In this document: piece by piece, positions 51,943 to 60,502 of the stretch
Layout: the number at the start of each line of letters is the position of its first letter
Numbering within the stretch: the stretch's first letter is position 1
Source: Paenibacillus montanisoli
Lineage (GTDB): Bacteria > Bacillota > Bacilli > Paenibacillales > Paenibacillaceae
Length of the DNA: 64,000 nt
Assembly (NCBI RefSeq): GCF_003268025.1
Contig: NZ_QLUW01000001.1
Span: 1,364,001 to 1,428,000, forward strand
Direction of reading: 5' to 3'
The notes under the pieces: generated by a model
The model's input: the letters and a program-made list of their open reading frames with translations, nothing else
Told to the model about the DNA's origin: nothing
The model's database searches: none
Program-made: the position numbers and the translations under genes

Positions 51943-53310
51943 ATGAGTGGCGGGCAACCGGCAAACCGCGCGGAGGAGCTGCTTTCGAAAGACCGTAAAT
52001 ATGTGTGGCATCACATCTCGCCTCATAATGACAATCCGCTGATTTTCGTGTCCGGCGAGGGCTGCTGGGTGAAGGATGCGGAAGGAAAAAGGTACTTTGA
52101 CGGCATGTCGGGGCTGTGGTGCGTCAATGTCGGCCATGGGAGAGAGTCGATCGCGAAGGCTGCTTACGAGCAGATGAGGACCATCGCGTACTCGCCTATG
52201 ATGCAGGCGCATATCCCGGCAATCGAGTTGGCCGAGAAGATCAACGAATGGCTGGGAGGAGACTACCGCATCTTCTTTTCCAACTCCGGCTCGGATGCAA
52301 ATGAAGTAGCTTTCAAGATTGCGAGGCAGCATTTTCATCAGAACGGCGAGCCGACCCGCCATAAATTCATTGCCCGGCACCGCGCTTACCACGGCAGCTC
52401 TTTCGGCGCGCTGAGCGCGACCGGCCAGGCGCAGCGCAAGCTCAAATACGAGCCGCTCGGCGCCGGCTTCGAGCATGTCCCGCCTCCCTACTGCTACAGG
52501 TGTCCGTTTGGACAAACCTATGGCAGCTGCAAGCTGGAATGCGCCGAGGCGATTGAGGACGCGATCAATTGGGAGGGTGCCGATTCCGTTGCCGGCGTCA
52601 TCATGGAGCCGGCAATAACCGGCGGCGGCATTATCGTCCCGCCTCCGGAATATTTGACGAAGGTGCGCGACATTTGCGACAAGCACGGCGTCCTGCTCAT
52701 TATCGACGAGGTCATCTGCGGCTTCGGGCGCTCGGGCGAGCGGTTCGGCCATCGCAACTTCGGCGTGAAGCCGGACATCGTAACGATGGCCAAGGGTCTC
52801 ACCAGCGGATACTCGCCGCTTTCGGCAACTGCGGTGCGCGCGGACCTGTACGAAAGCTTCAAGAGCAAGGAAGCGAACAGCCATTTCAGACACGTGAATA
52901 CGTTCGGGGGCAACCAAGTGTCATGTGCAGTGGCTTTAGCGAATCTAGCGATTCTGGAGGAGGAACGGCTTGTAGAACGGTCCGCCTTCATCGGGCAGGA
53001 ACTGAGCCGGCGGTTCCAGGTGCTGCTTTCGCATCCGAATGTCGGGGATATCCGTTCGTTCGGCTCCGCGATCGGCATTGAGCTGGTGGAGGACCAGACC
53101 TCCAAGAAGCCGGCAGCGGCGGACAAAGTGCTGAAGGTGATCGCAGAATGCAAGAGCCGCGGCTTGCTCGTTGGGAAGAATGGCGATACGGTGCCCGGCT
53201 TCAATAACATCATCACGCTCAGCCCTCCGTTCGTAGCTTCGGATGACGAGCTTGATTTTGTGGCACGGACCGTAATTGCCGCCATAGCGGCGCTCGGCAG
53301 TTCATCGTAA
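51943..53310 (+). CDS. class III aminotransferase (beta-alanine:pyruvate type)
   Basis: A 455-residue PLP enzyme of the omega-amino acid transaminase group. Motifs: GLWCVNVGHGRESIAKAAYEQ, FFSNSGSDANEVAFKIARQ, ARHRAYHGSSFGALSATG, LLIIDEVICGFGRSG and PLP lysine MAKGLTSGYSPLSAT. First gene of the reductive pyrimidine operon, so the likely substrate is beta-alanine or 3-aminoisobutyrate, converted to (methyl)malonate semialdehyde. ATG 51943 preferred over the frame opening at 51922. Confidence 0.9.
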   Translation: MSGGQPANRAEELLSKDRKYVWHHISPHNDNPLIFVSGEGCWVKDAEGKRYFDGMSGLWCVNVGHGRESIAKAAYEQMRTIAYSPMMQAHIPAIELAEKINEWLGGDYRIFFSNSGSDANEVAFKIARQHFHQNGEPTRHKFIARHRAYHGSSFGALSATGQAQRKLKYEPLGAGFEHVPPPYCYRCPFGQTYGSCKLECAEAIEDAINWEGADSVAGVIMEPAITGGGIIVPPPEYLTKVRDICDKHGVLLIIDEVICGFGRSGERFGHRNFGVKPDIVTMAKGLTSGYSPLSATAVRADLYESFKSKEANSHFRHVNTFGGNQVSCAVALANLAILEEERLVERSAFIGQELSRRFQVLLSHPNVGDIRSFGSAIGIELVEDQTSKKPAAADKVLKVIAECKSRGLLVGKNGDTVPGFNNIITLSPPFVASDDELDFVARTVIAAIAALGSSS

Positions 53311-53331
53311 ACGGTGGAGGAGTGAACGGAT

Positions 53332-54597
53332 ATGACAGCGTCAAGTGGCTTGACGATCAATCGGGAACGGCTGCATCGCCGGATCGAGGAATTGGCGCAA
53401 ATCGGCAAGCTGGGCGATACCGGCGTATGCCGGCTCGCGCTGTCGCCGGAGGATTTGCAAGGGGTGCTGCTGGTCAAAGAATGGATGGAGGACGCCGGGC
53501 TGCAGACCCGCATCGATGCGTTCGGCAATCTGATCGGCTGGCTGGATGGCAAGGATGCCGGCAAGCCGCTGCTAATGGCCGGCTCGCATATCGATTCGCA
53601 GCCATATGGCGGGCGGTACGACGGCGTCATCGGCGTGCTTGGCGCGCTGGAGGCCGCTCAGACGATGGCGGAGCATGGCATTGTGCCGGAGATGCCGATT
53701 GAAATCGTCGCCTTCTGCGACGAAGAAGGATGCCGTTTCAACAAAGGACTGTTCGGCGTCCGCGGCATAACCGGAAAACTTGAGGAGGGGGAGTTGGATC
53801 GGACGGACGCGTCCGGCGTGACCAGGCGCGAAGCGCTTCTCTCCTTTGGCGGCGACCCGGACAGGTTCGACGCGGCCAAATACGCACCAGGCGCAATCGG
53901 GGCGTTTCTGGAGCTGCACATCGAGCAAGGGCCCGTACTTGAAGCGCTGGGCCGTCCGGTCGGCATCGTCAGCGGCATTTCCGGCCCGCTCTGGCTGACG
54001 GTTGAGATGACAGGCTTTGCCGGGCATGCCGGCTCCGTGCCGATGCCGATGCGCAAGGATGCCCTTGTCGGGGCTGCCCATGCCATCATCGCGCTCAATG
54101 ATCTTGCCCGGTCCGTGCCGGGCGCGCCGACGGTCGGAACGGTCGGCTCCTTGACGGTATTCCCGAACTCGCGAAACATCATCCCGGAGAAGGTCACCTT
54201 TACCGTCGATCTGCGGGACATCGACATGGTGCGCAGGGACGTGAGGGAGGCTCAGTTTAGGCGCATGCTGGCCGATATCGCGGTGAAGTACGGTTTGACG
54301 TACATGGTGCGCGAGGACACGAACAGCGAAGCAAGGTATTGCGCGGAGCGGATCAAGGCCGTCATGCGGACGGAGTCGGCTGGACTGCTTGACCAAGTGC
54401 CGCCGGAGCTGATGAGCGGGCCTTTCCACGATTCGCTTGCGATGTCGCAAGTGTGCGATTACGGCATGATCTTCGTCCGGTGCAAGGACGGCATCAGCCA
54501 TAATCCGTTGGAATACGCGGCGCCTCGCGACATCGAGCTTGGCGCGGAGCTGCTGTACCGCACGATGGTGCGTTTATCGACGGGAGAGGGGGGATGA
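53332..54597 (+). CDS. N-carbamoyl-beta-alanine amidohydrolase (M20 hydantoinase/carbamoylase family)
   Basis: A 421-residue binuclear-metal amidohydrolase. Metal sites SHIDSQPYGGRYDGVIGV and FCDEEGCRF, ELHIEQGPVLE, FAGHAGSVPM in the dimerisation lid, and GPFHDSLAMSQV near the end. In this operon it should hydrolyse N-carbamoyl-beta-alanine (or N-carbamoyl-3-aminoisobutyrate) to the beta-amino acid, CO2 and ammonia. The family also includes allantoate amidohydrolases; context decides. The next gene follows after 3 bp. Confidence 0.92.
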   Translation: MTASSGLTINRERLHRRIEELAQIGKLGDTGVCRLALSPEDLQGVLLVKEWMEDAGLQTRIDAFGNLIGWLDGKDAGKPLLMAGSHIDSQPYGGRYDGVIGVLGALEAAQTMAEHGIVPEMPIEIVAFCDEEGCRFNKGLFGVRGITGKLEEGELDRTDASGVTRREALLSFGGDPDRFDAAKYAPGAIGAFLELHIEQGPVLEALGRPVGIVSGISGPLWLTVEMTGFAGHAGSVPMPMRKDALVGAAHAIIALNDLARSVPGAPTVGTVGSLTVFPNSRNIIPEKVTFTVDLRDIDMVRRDVREAQFRRMLADIAVKYGLTYMVREDTNSEARYCAERIKAVMRTESAGLLDQVPPELMSGPFHDSLAMSQVCDYGMIFVRCKDGISHNPLEYAAPRDIELGAELLYRTMVRLSTGEGG

Positions 54598-54600
54598 GCC

Positions 54601-55953
54601 ATGTTTATATCCGCTGAAGCTCTTAGGCGCAATTTCGCCGAGGTGAAAGCGGGCATGCGGCCGAAGGAAGCGATCGAAGAGTCCAACCGCTGCCTCTATT
54701 GCTATGACGCGCCCTGCATCCAGGCTTGTCCCACGGGCATTAACATTCCGTCCTTCATCAAAAAAATCGCGACGGGCAACCTGACCGGCTCAGCCCGTAC
54801 GATCATGGACGCCAACCCCGTCGGGGCGAGCTGCGCGCGCGTCTGCCCGACGGAGGAGCTCTGCGAAGGGGCGTGCGTGCTCAATCACTCGTCCAAGCCG
54901 ATACGGATCGGCGATTTGCAGCGCTATGCGACTGATTGGGCGATAAAGAACGAGCAGCGGCTCTTTGCCGCGGGGGCTCGAATCGGCCGCTCCGTTGCGG
55001 TCGTCGGCGGCGGTCCGGCGGGCTTGTCCGCGGCGCGCGAGCTAGCCCGGTTCGGCTTTGACGTGACCGTGTTTGAAGCCAGGGCGCAGGCGGGCGGTTT
55101 GAATACGTACGGCATCGTCTCTTTTCGGCTGCCGCAGCCGATCTCGCTTTGGGAGGTTGAGCAGATCCGGGGGCTCGGCGTCGATATTCGGACAAACACG
55201 GCGGTCGGCAGAGATGTCACGGCTGAGGAGCTCTTGAACGGCTATGATGCGGTTCTGCTCGCCGCGGGCATGTCGAAGGTGCCTATGCTCGGCATTCCCG
55301 GCGAGGAGCTGGAAGGCGTTTACGATGCCATTGAACTGGTAGAGGGGACCAAAATCTCGCTCAGCCCTGAGCTGGGCGGCCGGCATGTAGCCGTCATCGG
55401 CGCCGGCAATACCGCGATCGACGCGGCGACGTGCGCGGTTCGCATGGGGGCGGTGCATGTGGAAATTTGCTACCGGCGCACGCAGCAGGAGATGACCGCC
55501 TATGAGTTCGAATACGAATTCGCGAAGAGCGACGGCGTTGCGTTCCGCTGGTTGACCGCGCCGCAGCGTATCATCGGGGACGAGAACGGACGCGTGAAGG
55601 CGATCGAATGCATCCGAATGAAGCTGGAACCATCTCCGGACGGCGGGCGAGCGAGGCCCGTGCCCGTGCCGGGCAGCGAATTCGTGATCGAAGCGAATGC
55701 GGTCGTCAAGGCGATCGGGCAGAAGCGGCACGTACAGCTGATCGACCAGTTCGGCCTCGCGCACTCGCGAGGCATCGTATCGGTCGATCCTGCGACTTAT
55801 CAAACCTCGAATCCGCGGATTTACGCGGCGGGCGACATTATTTTCGGCGATGGGCAAGGGGAAGCGATGGTCGTGTCGGCTGCGCAGCAGGGCAAGCTGG
55901 CCGCTTACGCCATTTACAAGCAGCTTGCGGCCGCAGGCGTCTCTAATCCATAG
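54601..55953 (+). CDS. preT: dihydropyrimidine dehydrogenase, NAD-binding Fe-S flavoprotein subunit
   Basis: A 450-residue electron-input subunit related to the small subunit of glutamate synthase. Cysteine clusters CLYCYDAPCIQACPTG and CARVCPTEELCEGACVL bind 4Fe-4S centres; FAD motif VVGGGPAGLSAAREL (about residue 129) and NAD motif VIGAGNTAIDAATCAV (about residue 265) follow, then YAAGDIIFGDGQGEAMVV. It passes electrons from NAD(P)H to PreA. Overall length normal for PreT. Confidence 0.93.
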   Translation: MFISAEALRRNFAEVKAGMRPKEAIEESNRCLYCYDAPCIQACPTGINIPSFIKKIATGNLTGSARTIMDANPVGASCARVCPTEELCEGACVLNHSSKPIRIGDLQRYATDWAIKNEQRLFAAGARIGRSVAVVGGGPAGLSAARELARFGFDVTVFEARAQAGGLNTYGIVSFRLPQPISLWEVEQIRGLGVDIRTNTAVGRDVTAEELLNGYDAVLLAAGMSKVPMLGIPGEELEGVYDAIELVEGTKISLSPELGGRHVAVIGAGNTAIDAATCAVRMGAVHVEICYRRTQQEMTAYEFEYEFAKSDGVAFRWLTAPQRIIGDENGRVKAIECIRMKLEPSPDGGRARPVPVPGSEFVIEANAVVKAIGQKRHVQLIDQFGLAHSRGIVSVDPATYQTSNPRIYAAGDIIFGDGQGEAMVVSAAQQGKLAAYAIYKQLAAAGVSNP

Positions 55954-55970
55954 GGAAGGAGGGCATTCCG

Positions 55971-57245
55971 ATGGCTGATTTGCGTATCAATCTAGCAGGA
56001 ATCGAGTCGCCGAACCCGTTCTGGCTCGCATCCGCTCCGCCTACGAATACCGGGTACCAGGTACAGCGGGCGTTCGAAGCGGGATGGGGAGGGGCTGTGT
56101 GGAAAACGCTCGGCGACCCGATCATCAACACGTCCTCCCGGTTCGCAGCCGTCCATTATAATGGGCAGCGGGTCGCTGGCTTCAATAATATCGAACTGAT
56201 CACCGATCGGCCGCTGGAAGTCAATTTGAAGGAAATCGCCGAGACGAAGAAACGGTTTCCCGACCGGGCGCTCGTCGCGTCGCTCATGGTGGAACCGAAG
56301 CGGGAGAAATGGCATGAAATCGTGAAGAAGGTGGAAGCGGTCGGCGTCGACGGTCTGGAGCTGAACTTCGGCTGTCCGCACGGGATGGCGGAACGCGGCA
56401 TGGGCTCCGCTTCGGGACAGCAGCCGGATCTGGTCGAGAAGCAGACCTATTGGGCTAAGGAAGCGGCGCGCACGCCGGTGATCGTCAAGCTGACGCCGAA
56501 CATCACCGATATTACCGCGACGGCGGCGGCGGCGGTGAAGGGCTGCGCCGATGCGATTTCGCTCATCAACACCATCAATTCGCTCGCCGGGGTGGACCTG
56601 GACAGCTGGAACACGATTCCGCATGTCGGCGGCAAAGGTTCGCACGGCGGCTATTGCGGCCCTGCAGTCAAGCCGATCGCGCTGAACATGGTGGCGGAAT
56701 GCGCGCGCAATGCCCGCATTGACGTCCCGATCTCCGGCATCGGCGGCATTTCCGACTGGCGCGATGCGGTCGAATTCATGCTGATGGGCGCAACTGGCGT
56801 GCAAGTATGCACAGCCGTCATGCACCATGGCTTCCGGATCATTGAGGATATGCTGGACGGCTTGAATACGTATTTGGATCGCAAGGGCATCGCGCGGGTC
56901 GGCGAGCTGACCGGCCGCTCGGTGGAGCGTTACACGGAATGGGGCAACTTGGACCTGAATTATGCGGTTACGGCGAGAATCGATACGGAGACTTGCATTT
57001 CGTGCAATAAATGCTATATCGCCTGCGAGGATACGGCTCACCAGTGCATTGACCGGTTAACGGATGCCGAAGGCCGCAGCTATTTGAAGGTGCGGGAGGA
57101 GGACTGCGTCGGCTGCAACTTGTGCGCGATCGTCTGTCCCGTGGAAGGCGCCATCGAGATGGTCGAGCAGCCTTCCGCGCTCGGCTCGATGACCTGGAAC
57201 GAACGACAAGCGGCGATCGCGTCGCTCAAACGGAAGGAGGCATAA
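55971..57245 (+). CDS. preA: dihydropyrimidine dehydrogenase, catalytic subunit
   Basis: A 424-residue FMN TIM barrel with a C-terminal ferredoxin domain. It reduces uracil or thymine to the 5,6-dihydro form. Motifs: ELNFGCPHGMAERGMG, KLTPNITDI, GGKGSHGGYCGPAVKP, ISGIGGISDWRDAVEF, and two clusters CISCNKCYIACEDT and CVGCNLCAIVCPV. In the loop that carries the active-site Cys of mammalian enzyme (GLACGQ) this protein reads GSASGQ, a possible Cys-to-Ser change. GGGAAGGAGG precedes the ATG. Confidence 0.94.
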   Translation: MADLRINLAGIESPNPFWLASAPPTNTGYQVQRAFEAGWGGAVWKTLGDPIINTSSRFAAVHYNGQRVAGFNNIELITDRPLEVNLKEIAETKKRFPDRALVASLMVEPKREKWHEIVKKVEAVGVDGLELNFGCPHGMAERGMGSASGQQPDLVEKQTYWAKEAARTPVIVKLTPNITDITATAAAAVKGCADAISLINTINSLAGVDLDSWNTIPHVGGKGSHGGYCGPAVKPIALNMVAECARNARIDVPISGIGGISDWRDAVEFMLMGATGVQVCTAVMHHGFRIIEDMLDGLNTYLDRKGIARVGELTGRSVERYTEWGNLDLNYAVTARIDTETCISCNKCYIACEDTAHQCIDRLTDAEGRSYLKVREEDCVGCNLCAIVCPVEGAIEMVEQPSALGSMTWNERQAAIASLKRKEA

Positions 57246-57248
57246 GCC

Positions 57249-58655
57249 ATGTCGGCCAAACTCATTCAAGGAGGAACCATCGTCACGGCTTCCGACATCT
57301 GCCGAGCGGACCTGCTCATTGAGAACGGCGTCGTCGCTGCCATTGGCGAGAACCTGCAGCGCTTGGCGCCGCAAGCTGAAATCATCGATGCATCCGGCTG
57401 CTATCTGTTCCCCGGCGGGGTCGATCCGCATACGCATCTCGATATGCCGTTCGGCGGCACGATTACGGCGGATGACTTCGAGACCGGGACAACTGCCGCC
57501 GCATACGGCGGGACTACGACGATTATCGATTTCTGCCTGACGGACAAAGGAAAGCCGCTAAGCGGCGCCATTCGTACCTGGCACGACAAAGCGCGTTCGA
57601 AGGCCGTCATCGATTACGGCTTCCATCTCATGATCGGCGAGATTACGGATGACGTGCTTGCGGAGCTGCCCGCCGTAATCAATGACGAGGGGATCACCTC
57701 GTTCAAGGTGTTTATGGCGTACAAGAACGTGCTGCAAGCCGATGACGGTACCCTCTACCGCACGCTGCTCAGCGCGAAGGAGCACGGGGCGCTCGTTATG
57801 GTGCATGCCGAGAACGGCGATGTCATCGATTATTTGATTAAGCAGGCGCTGGCGGAAGGGCATACGGAGCCGATTTACCATGCGCTTACAAGGCCGTCCG
57901 TGCTGGAGGGCGAAGCGACGGGCCGTGCCGTGAGGCTGACGGGGCTAGCCGATTCGCAGCTGTATGTCGTTCATGTGACGTGCGAGGAAGCCGTGCGGCA
58001 AATCGCGGACGGGCGCATGGAAGGGCTGCGGATTTGGGGAGAGACCTGCCCGCAGTATTTGCTGCTCGACATCACCTGCTTGGAGAAGCCTGAATTCGAG
58101 GGCGCAAAATATGTCTGGTCACCGCCGCTGCGGGCGCGCGAGCATCAAGAGGTGCTGTGGAACGCGCTGAAGACCGGGCAGCTGCAGACGGTCGGTTCGG
58201 ATCAATGCTCGTTCAACTTCAAAGGCCAGAAGGAGCTGGGGGCAGCCGACTTCAGCAAAATCCCGAACGGCGGGCCGATCATCGAGGACCGCTTCAGCCT
58301 GCTCTTTTCGGAAGGCGTCGGCAAAGGGAGGCTGACGCTGAATCAGTTCGTCGACGTCATCTCGACCCGGGCGGCGAAGCTGTTCGGCATTTTCCCGCAG
58401 AAAGGGACGATCGCCGTCGGCAGCGATGCGGACATCGTGATTTTCGATCCGTCCGTGAGCCGAACCCTATCCGCCGCGACCCATCACATGAACGTCGATT
58501 ACAACCCGTTCGAAGGCACCGAAGTGTCGGGCGTGCCGGTTTCGGTCCTGAGTCGCGGCGAATTCGTAATCCGGGATCGGAAGTTTGTCGGGCAGCCCGG
58601 ATGCGGCCGCTATTTGCGGCGCGGCAAATATGGAAGCACAGCGGAGAGCAGGTGA
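57249..58655 (+). CDS. hydA: dihydropyrimidinase
   Basis: A 468-residue cyclic amidohydrolase opening dihydrouracil to N-carbamoyl-beta-alanine. Metal ligands FPGGVDPHTHLDMPF, the lysine to be carbamylated in TSFKVFMAYKN, HAENGDVIDYL, YVVHVTCEEAV, and the QLQTVGSDQCSFN loop with the metal Asp. Usual length. Starts 3 bp after preA. Sometimes labelled D-hydantoinase; the neighbours favour dihydropyrimidinase. Confidence 0.94.
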   Translation: MSAKLIQGGTIVTASDICRADLLIENGVVAAIGENLQRLAPQAEIIDASGCYLFPGGVDPHTHLDMPFGGTITADDFETGTTAAAYGGTTTIIDFCLTDKGKPLSGAIRTWHDKARSKAVIDYGFHLMIGEITDDVLAELPAVINDEGITSFKVFMAYKNVLQADDGTLYRTLLSAKEHGALVMVHAENGDVIDYLIKQALAEGHTEPIYHALTRPSVLEGEATGRAVRLTGLADSQLYVVHVTCEEAVRQIADGRMEGLRIWGETCPQYLLLDITCLEKPEFEGAKYVWSPPLRAREHQEVLWNALKTGQLQTVGSDQCSFNFKGQKELGAADFSKIPNGGPIIEDRFSLLFSEGVGKGRLTLNQFVDVISTRAAKLFGIFPQKGTIAVGSDADIVIFDPSVSRTLSAATHHMNVDYNPFEGTEVSGVPVSVLSRGEFVIRDRKFVGQPGCGRYLRRGKYGSTAESR

Positions 58656-58662
58656 GGGAGGC

Positions 58663-58872
58663 ATGTCGGAATATAAGGAGTTTCTTGAGGAGAAGGCGGC
58701 GATTGACGGCTATTTGGAGCAGGGGTACCGCATCGTGAACGTCATCGAGGATCTTAGCGGGGATCAGCTTCAGCTTGCGCCGCCGGAAGCGGACGGTTAT
58801 CCGGTCACGCTGCATCTGCGCAACGCCAACGCCCGCAAATATTGGACGTCAAGGCTGCTGGCGAATGGGTAA
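58663..58872 (+). CDS. small hypothetical protein at the end of the pyrimidine operon
   Basis: A 69-residue soluble protein, MSEYKEFLEEKAAIDGYLEQ, then GYRIVNVIEDLSGDQLQL and HLRNANARKYWTSRLL. GAGGGAG precedes the ATG, 7 bp after hydA, so it is co-transcribed. The longer frame from 58585 lies inside hydA and is rejected. No family recognised; it may assist the pathway or merely hitchhike. Confidence 0.6.
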   Translation: MSEYKEFLEEKAAIDGYLEQGYRIVNVIEDLSGDQLQLAPPEADGYPVTLHLRNANARKYWTSRLLANG

Positions 58873-58887
58873 CAGACGAATCGAATA

Positions 58888-59032
58888 AATTCCGCATATT
58901 GAGAAGGAACCGGGTCCTCTCATTGGTTCGTGTCTGCGGAATTCCGCCTAAGAGAGGGAACAGATCCCTCTCTTAGGCTCGTTTCGGCGAATTTCGCAAA
59001 AGAGAAAGGGAACAGGTCCCTCTCTCTTTCGG
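58888..59032. repeat. three tandem hairpin repeat modules
   Basis: Modules start at about 58888, 58940 and 58990 (roughly 51-bp period). Each opens with AATT(C/T)CGC and contains a hairpin with GGAAC in the loop side and TCC(C)TCTC in the right arm. The second is perfect: 14-bp arms at 58946-58959 and 58965-58978. They fill most of the 286-bp gap before the next gene. Confidence 0.75.
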
Positions 59033-59158
59033 TTCCTTACTTCTCGTCGCCGTATATAAACGGTAAAGCCGAAACAGTAATCCTCAATGAACTAGTCCGG
59101 GGATGGATTTTAAGCGAATAGCATGTTTTCTTTTAGCATAAAGGGGAATAACGAATAC

Positions 59159-59812
59159 ATGAAGTACCATCACATTAGCTGGGCGGGAATCGGGATCATG
59201 TCGGATTGGAATAGAAAGCAGCGCTTAAATGACGTTTTCGAAATTGCCTTGTACCTCGTAAGCGGCTTTTGCATTGTTTATTTTATGATTAAAAGCCAAT
59301 ATCCCAAAGCGATTCAAGGCATCCTGATTATTTTGGTTTTGCTTTTCATACGAGGTTTGGTCAAATGGACGCAAAGCGAGTTGTTTCCGGCTCTCCGTTT
59401 ATCTGTATTGTTTTTTATTGCTTTGGCCATGCTCTTCGCCAACTTGTTCGGGTTGTACGGCGTCATCCCATACTTGGATAAAATCGAGCACCTGCTCTCC
59501 GGCATCATACTTTGTTTTATCGGACTTTTGATCATACGGAAAATGATTCGTAAACATAGATTAAACGGATTCCCTTCCCCAATCGCTATTTGGTTTGCTT
59601 TAAACTTCGCCGTGGCTATGGCAGGTTGCTGGGAAATATGGGAGTTCGCCACCGACCGGTTGTTTGGACTTTCAAGCCAGTTTGGCTTGACTGATACGAT
59701 GGTTGATATCATCTGCGGAACCATAGGCGCCGCAGGTACTTCATGTTATTTGGCTCGTAAAGCCAAAAGACATCCGCTGTCCATATTATCTGTTGACGAA
59801 AACAAGGGATGA
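59159..59812 (+). CDS. YjdF/DUF2238-like membrane protein
   Basis: About 217 residues with five or six hydrophobic segments. The conserved parts are YLDKIEHLLSGIILCFIGLL and MAGCWEIWEFATDRLFG, typical of DUF2238-like inner-membrane proteins with charged residues buried in helices. Start is uncertain: the frame opens at 59123, AAGGGGA favours 59159, and 59198 is also possible. The DNA is clearly more AT-rich than the surrounding genes. Function unknown. Confidence 0.72.
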   Translation: MKYHHISWAGIGIMSDWNRKQRLNDVFEIALYLVSGFCIVYFMIKSQYPKAIQGILIILVLLFIRGLVKWTQSELFPALRLSVLFFIALAMLFANLFGLYGVIPYLDKIEHLLSGIILCFIGLLIIRKMIRKHRLNGFPSPIAIWFALNFAVAMAGCWEIWEFATDRLFGLSSQFGLTDTMVDIICGTIGAAGTSCYLARKAKRHPLSILSVDENKG

Positions 59813-59892
59813 TGTCTGTGTCATTTATAGTACATATTTTTATCTATAGATGGGAAAAATACCTCAGATTCAATTAATTGGAGGCGTATGCA

Positions 59893-60078
59893 ATGTCTGA
59901 AACTAATCGAAACCAAAATAGTATTCCTGAGAACGCAGCGAACGCTGTAAGAAATGGTCTGCAGTCCGCAACAAATTATGTACAGAACGCCGTGGAAAAT
60001 GCAGTTGAAACAACGCAAGATGCGACGCAAAATCTAGTGAACAATGTGATCAACCAAAAAAATAAAGAAAACAAATAA
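59893..60078 (+). CDS. small Asn-rich helical protein, 61 aa
   Basis: Reads MSETNRNQNSIPENAANAVR and continues with repeated NAV/NxV heptad-like units (NAVENAVETTQDATQNLVNN). It would form an amphipathic helix; the composition resembles small acid-soluble or LEA-like stress proteins, a guess. TGGAGG with 8-bp spacing selects ATG 59893. AT-rich like its neighbours. Confidence 0.65.
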   Translation: MSETNRNQNSIPENAANAVRNGLQSATNYVQNAVENAVETTQDATQNLVNNVINQKNKENK

Positions 60079-60115
60079 TCGCCTCAGAGACTATAGAAAA
60101 GGATGGTGATAAGTA

Positions 60116-60265
60116 TTGGAAACACAATCAAAGCATGAACCAACCATTGCCCCAGGAATGAACGATCGTGAAGAGTTAGAAGAAAAAGCAACCGAGAATG
60201 AGATAAAGTCTGGTGACTCAACGATGGTAACGCAGCTTTATCTGGATAGAACACCTGATAAATAA
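60116..60265 (+). CDS. small acidic protein, 49 aa, TTG start
   Basis: Begins at a TTG 5 bp after the strong ribosome site GGTGAT and reads METQSKHEPTIAPGMNDREE, then EATENEIKSGD-like charged sequence (precisely LEEKATENEIKSGDST) ending MVTQLYLDRTPDK. The ENEI..GDST(x)VT pattern recalls small Bacillales proteins of unknown role. A terminator follows 58 bp downstream. Likely expressed with the 61-aa gene 38 bp upstream. Confidence 0.6.
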   Translation: METQSKHEPTIAPGMNDREELEEKATENEIKSGDSTMVTQLYLDRTPDK

Positions 60266-60322
60266 TATGTGGTTTTAAAATCATAGTAACTTGTCCGGCG
60301 ACACAAACATGAGTGCATTACG

Positions 60323-60347
60323 ATCCCCTTAATATGGGGATTTTTTT
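60323..60347 (+). terminator. terminator after the two small genes
   Basis: ATCCCC/GGGGAT stem with a 7-nt loop and seven T. Confidence 0.85.
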
Positions 60348-60502
60348 AATGTCACACACTGTCTTTTGTTTTAGAGTAGTATAAGTTCGTTCGTACTTCC
60401 TTGCTTTTTTGCATAAATGTTAAAGCGGTTTCAGCAAAGACAGGTCTGCCCCGAATTCTTTATACTACAACTATGACACACCATATTCGGGAGGCGAGAA
60501 GC

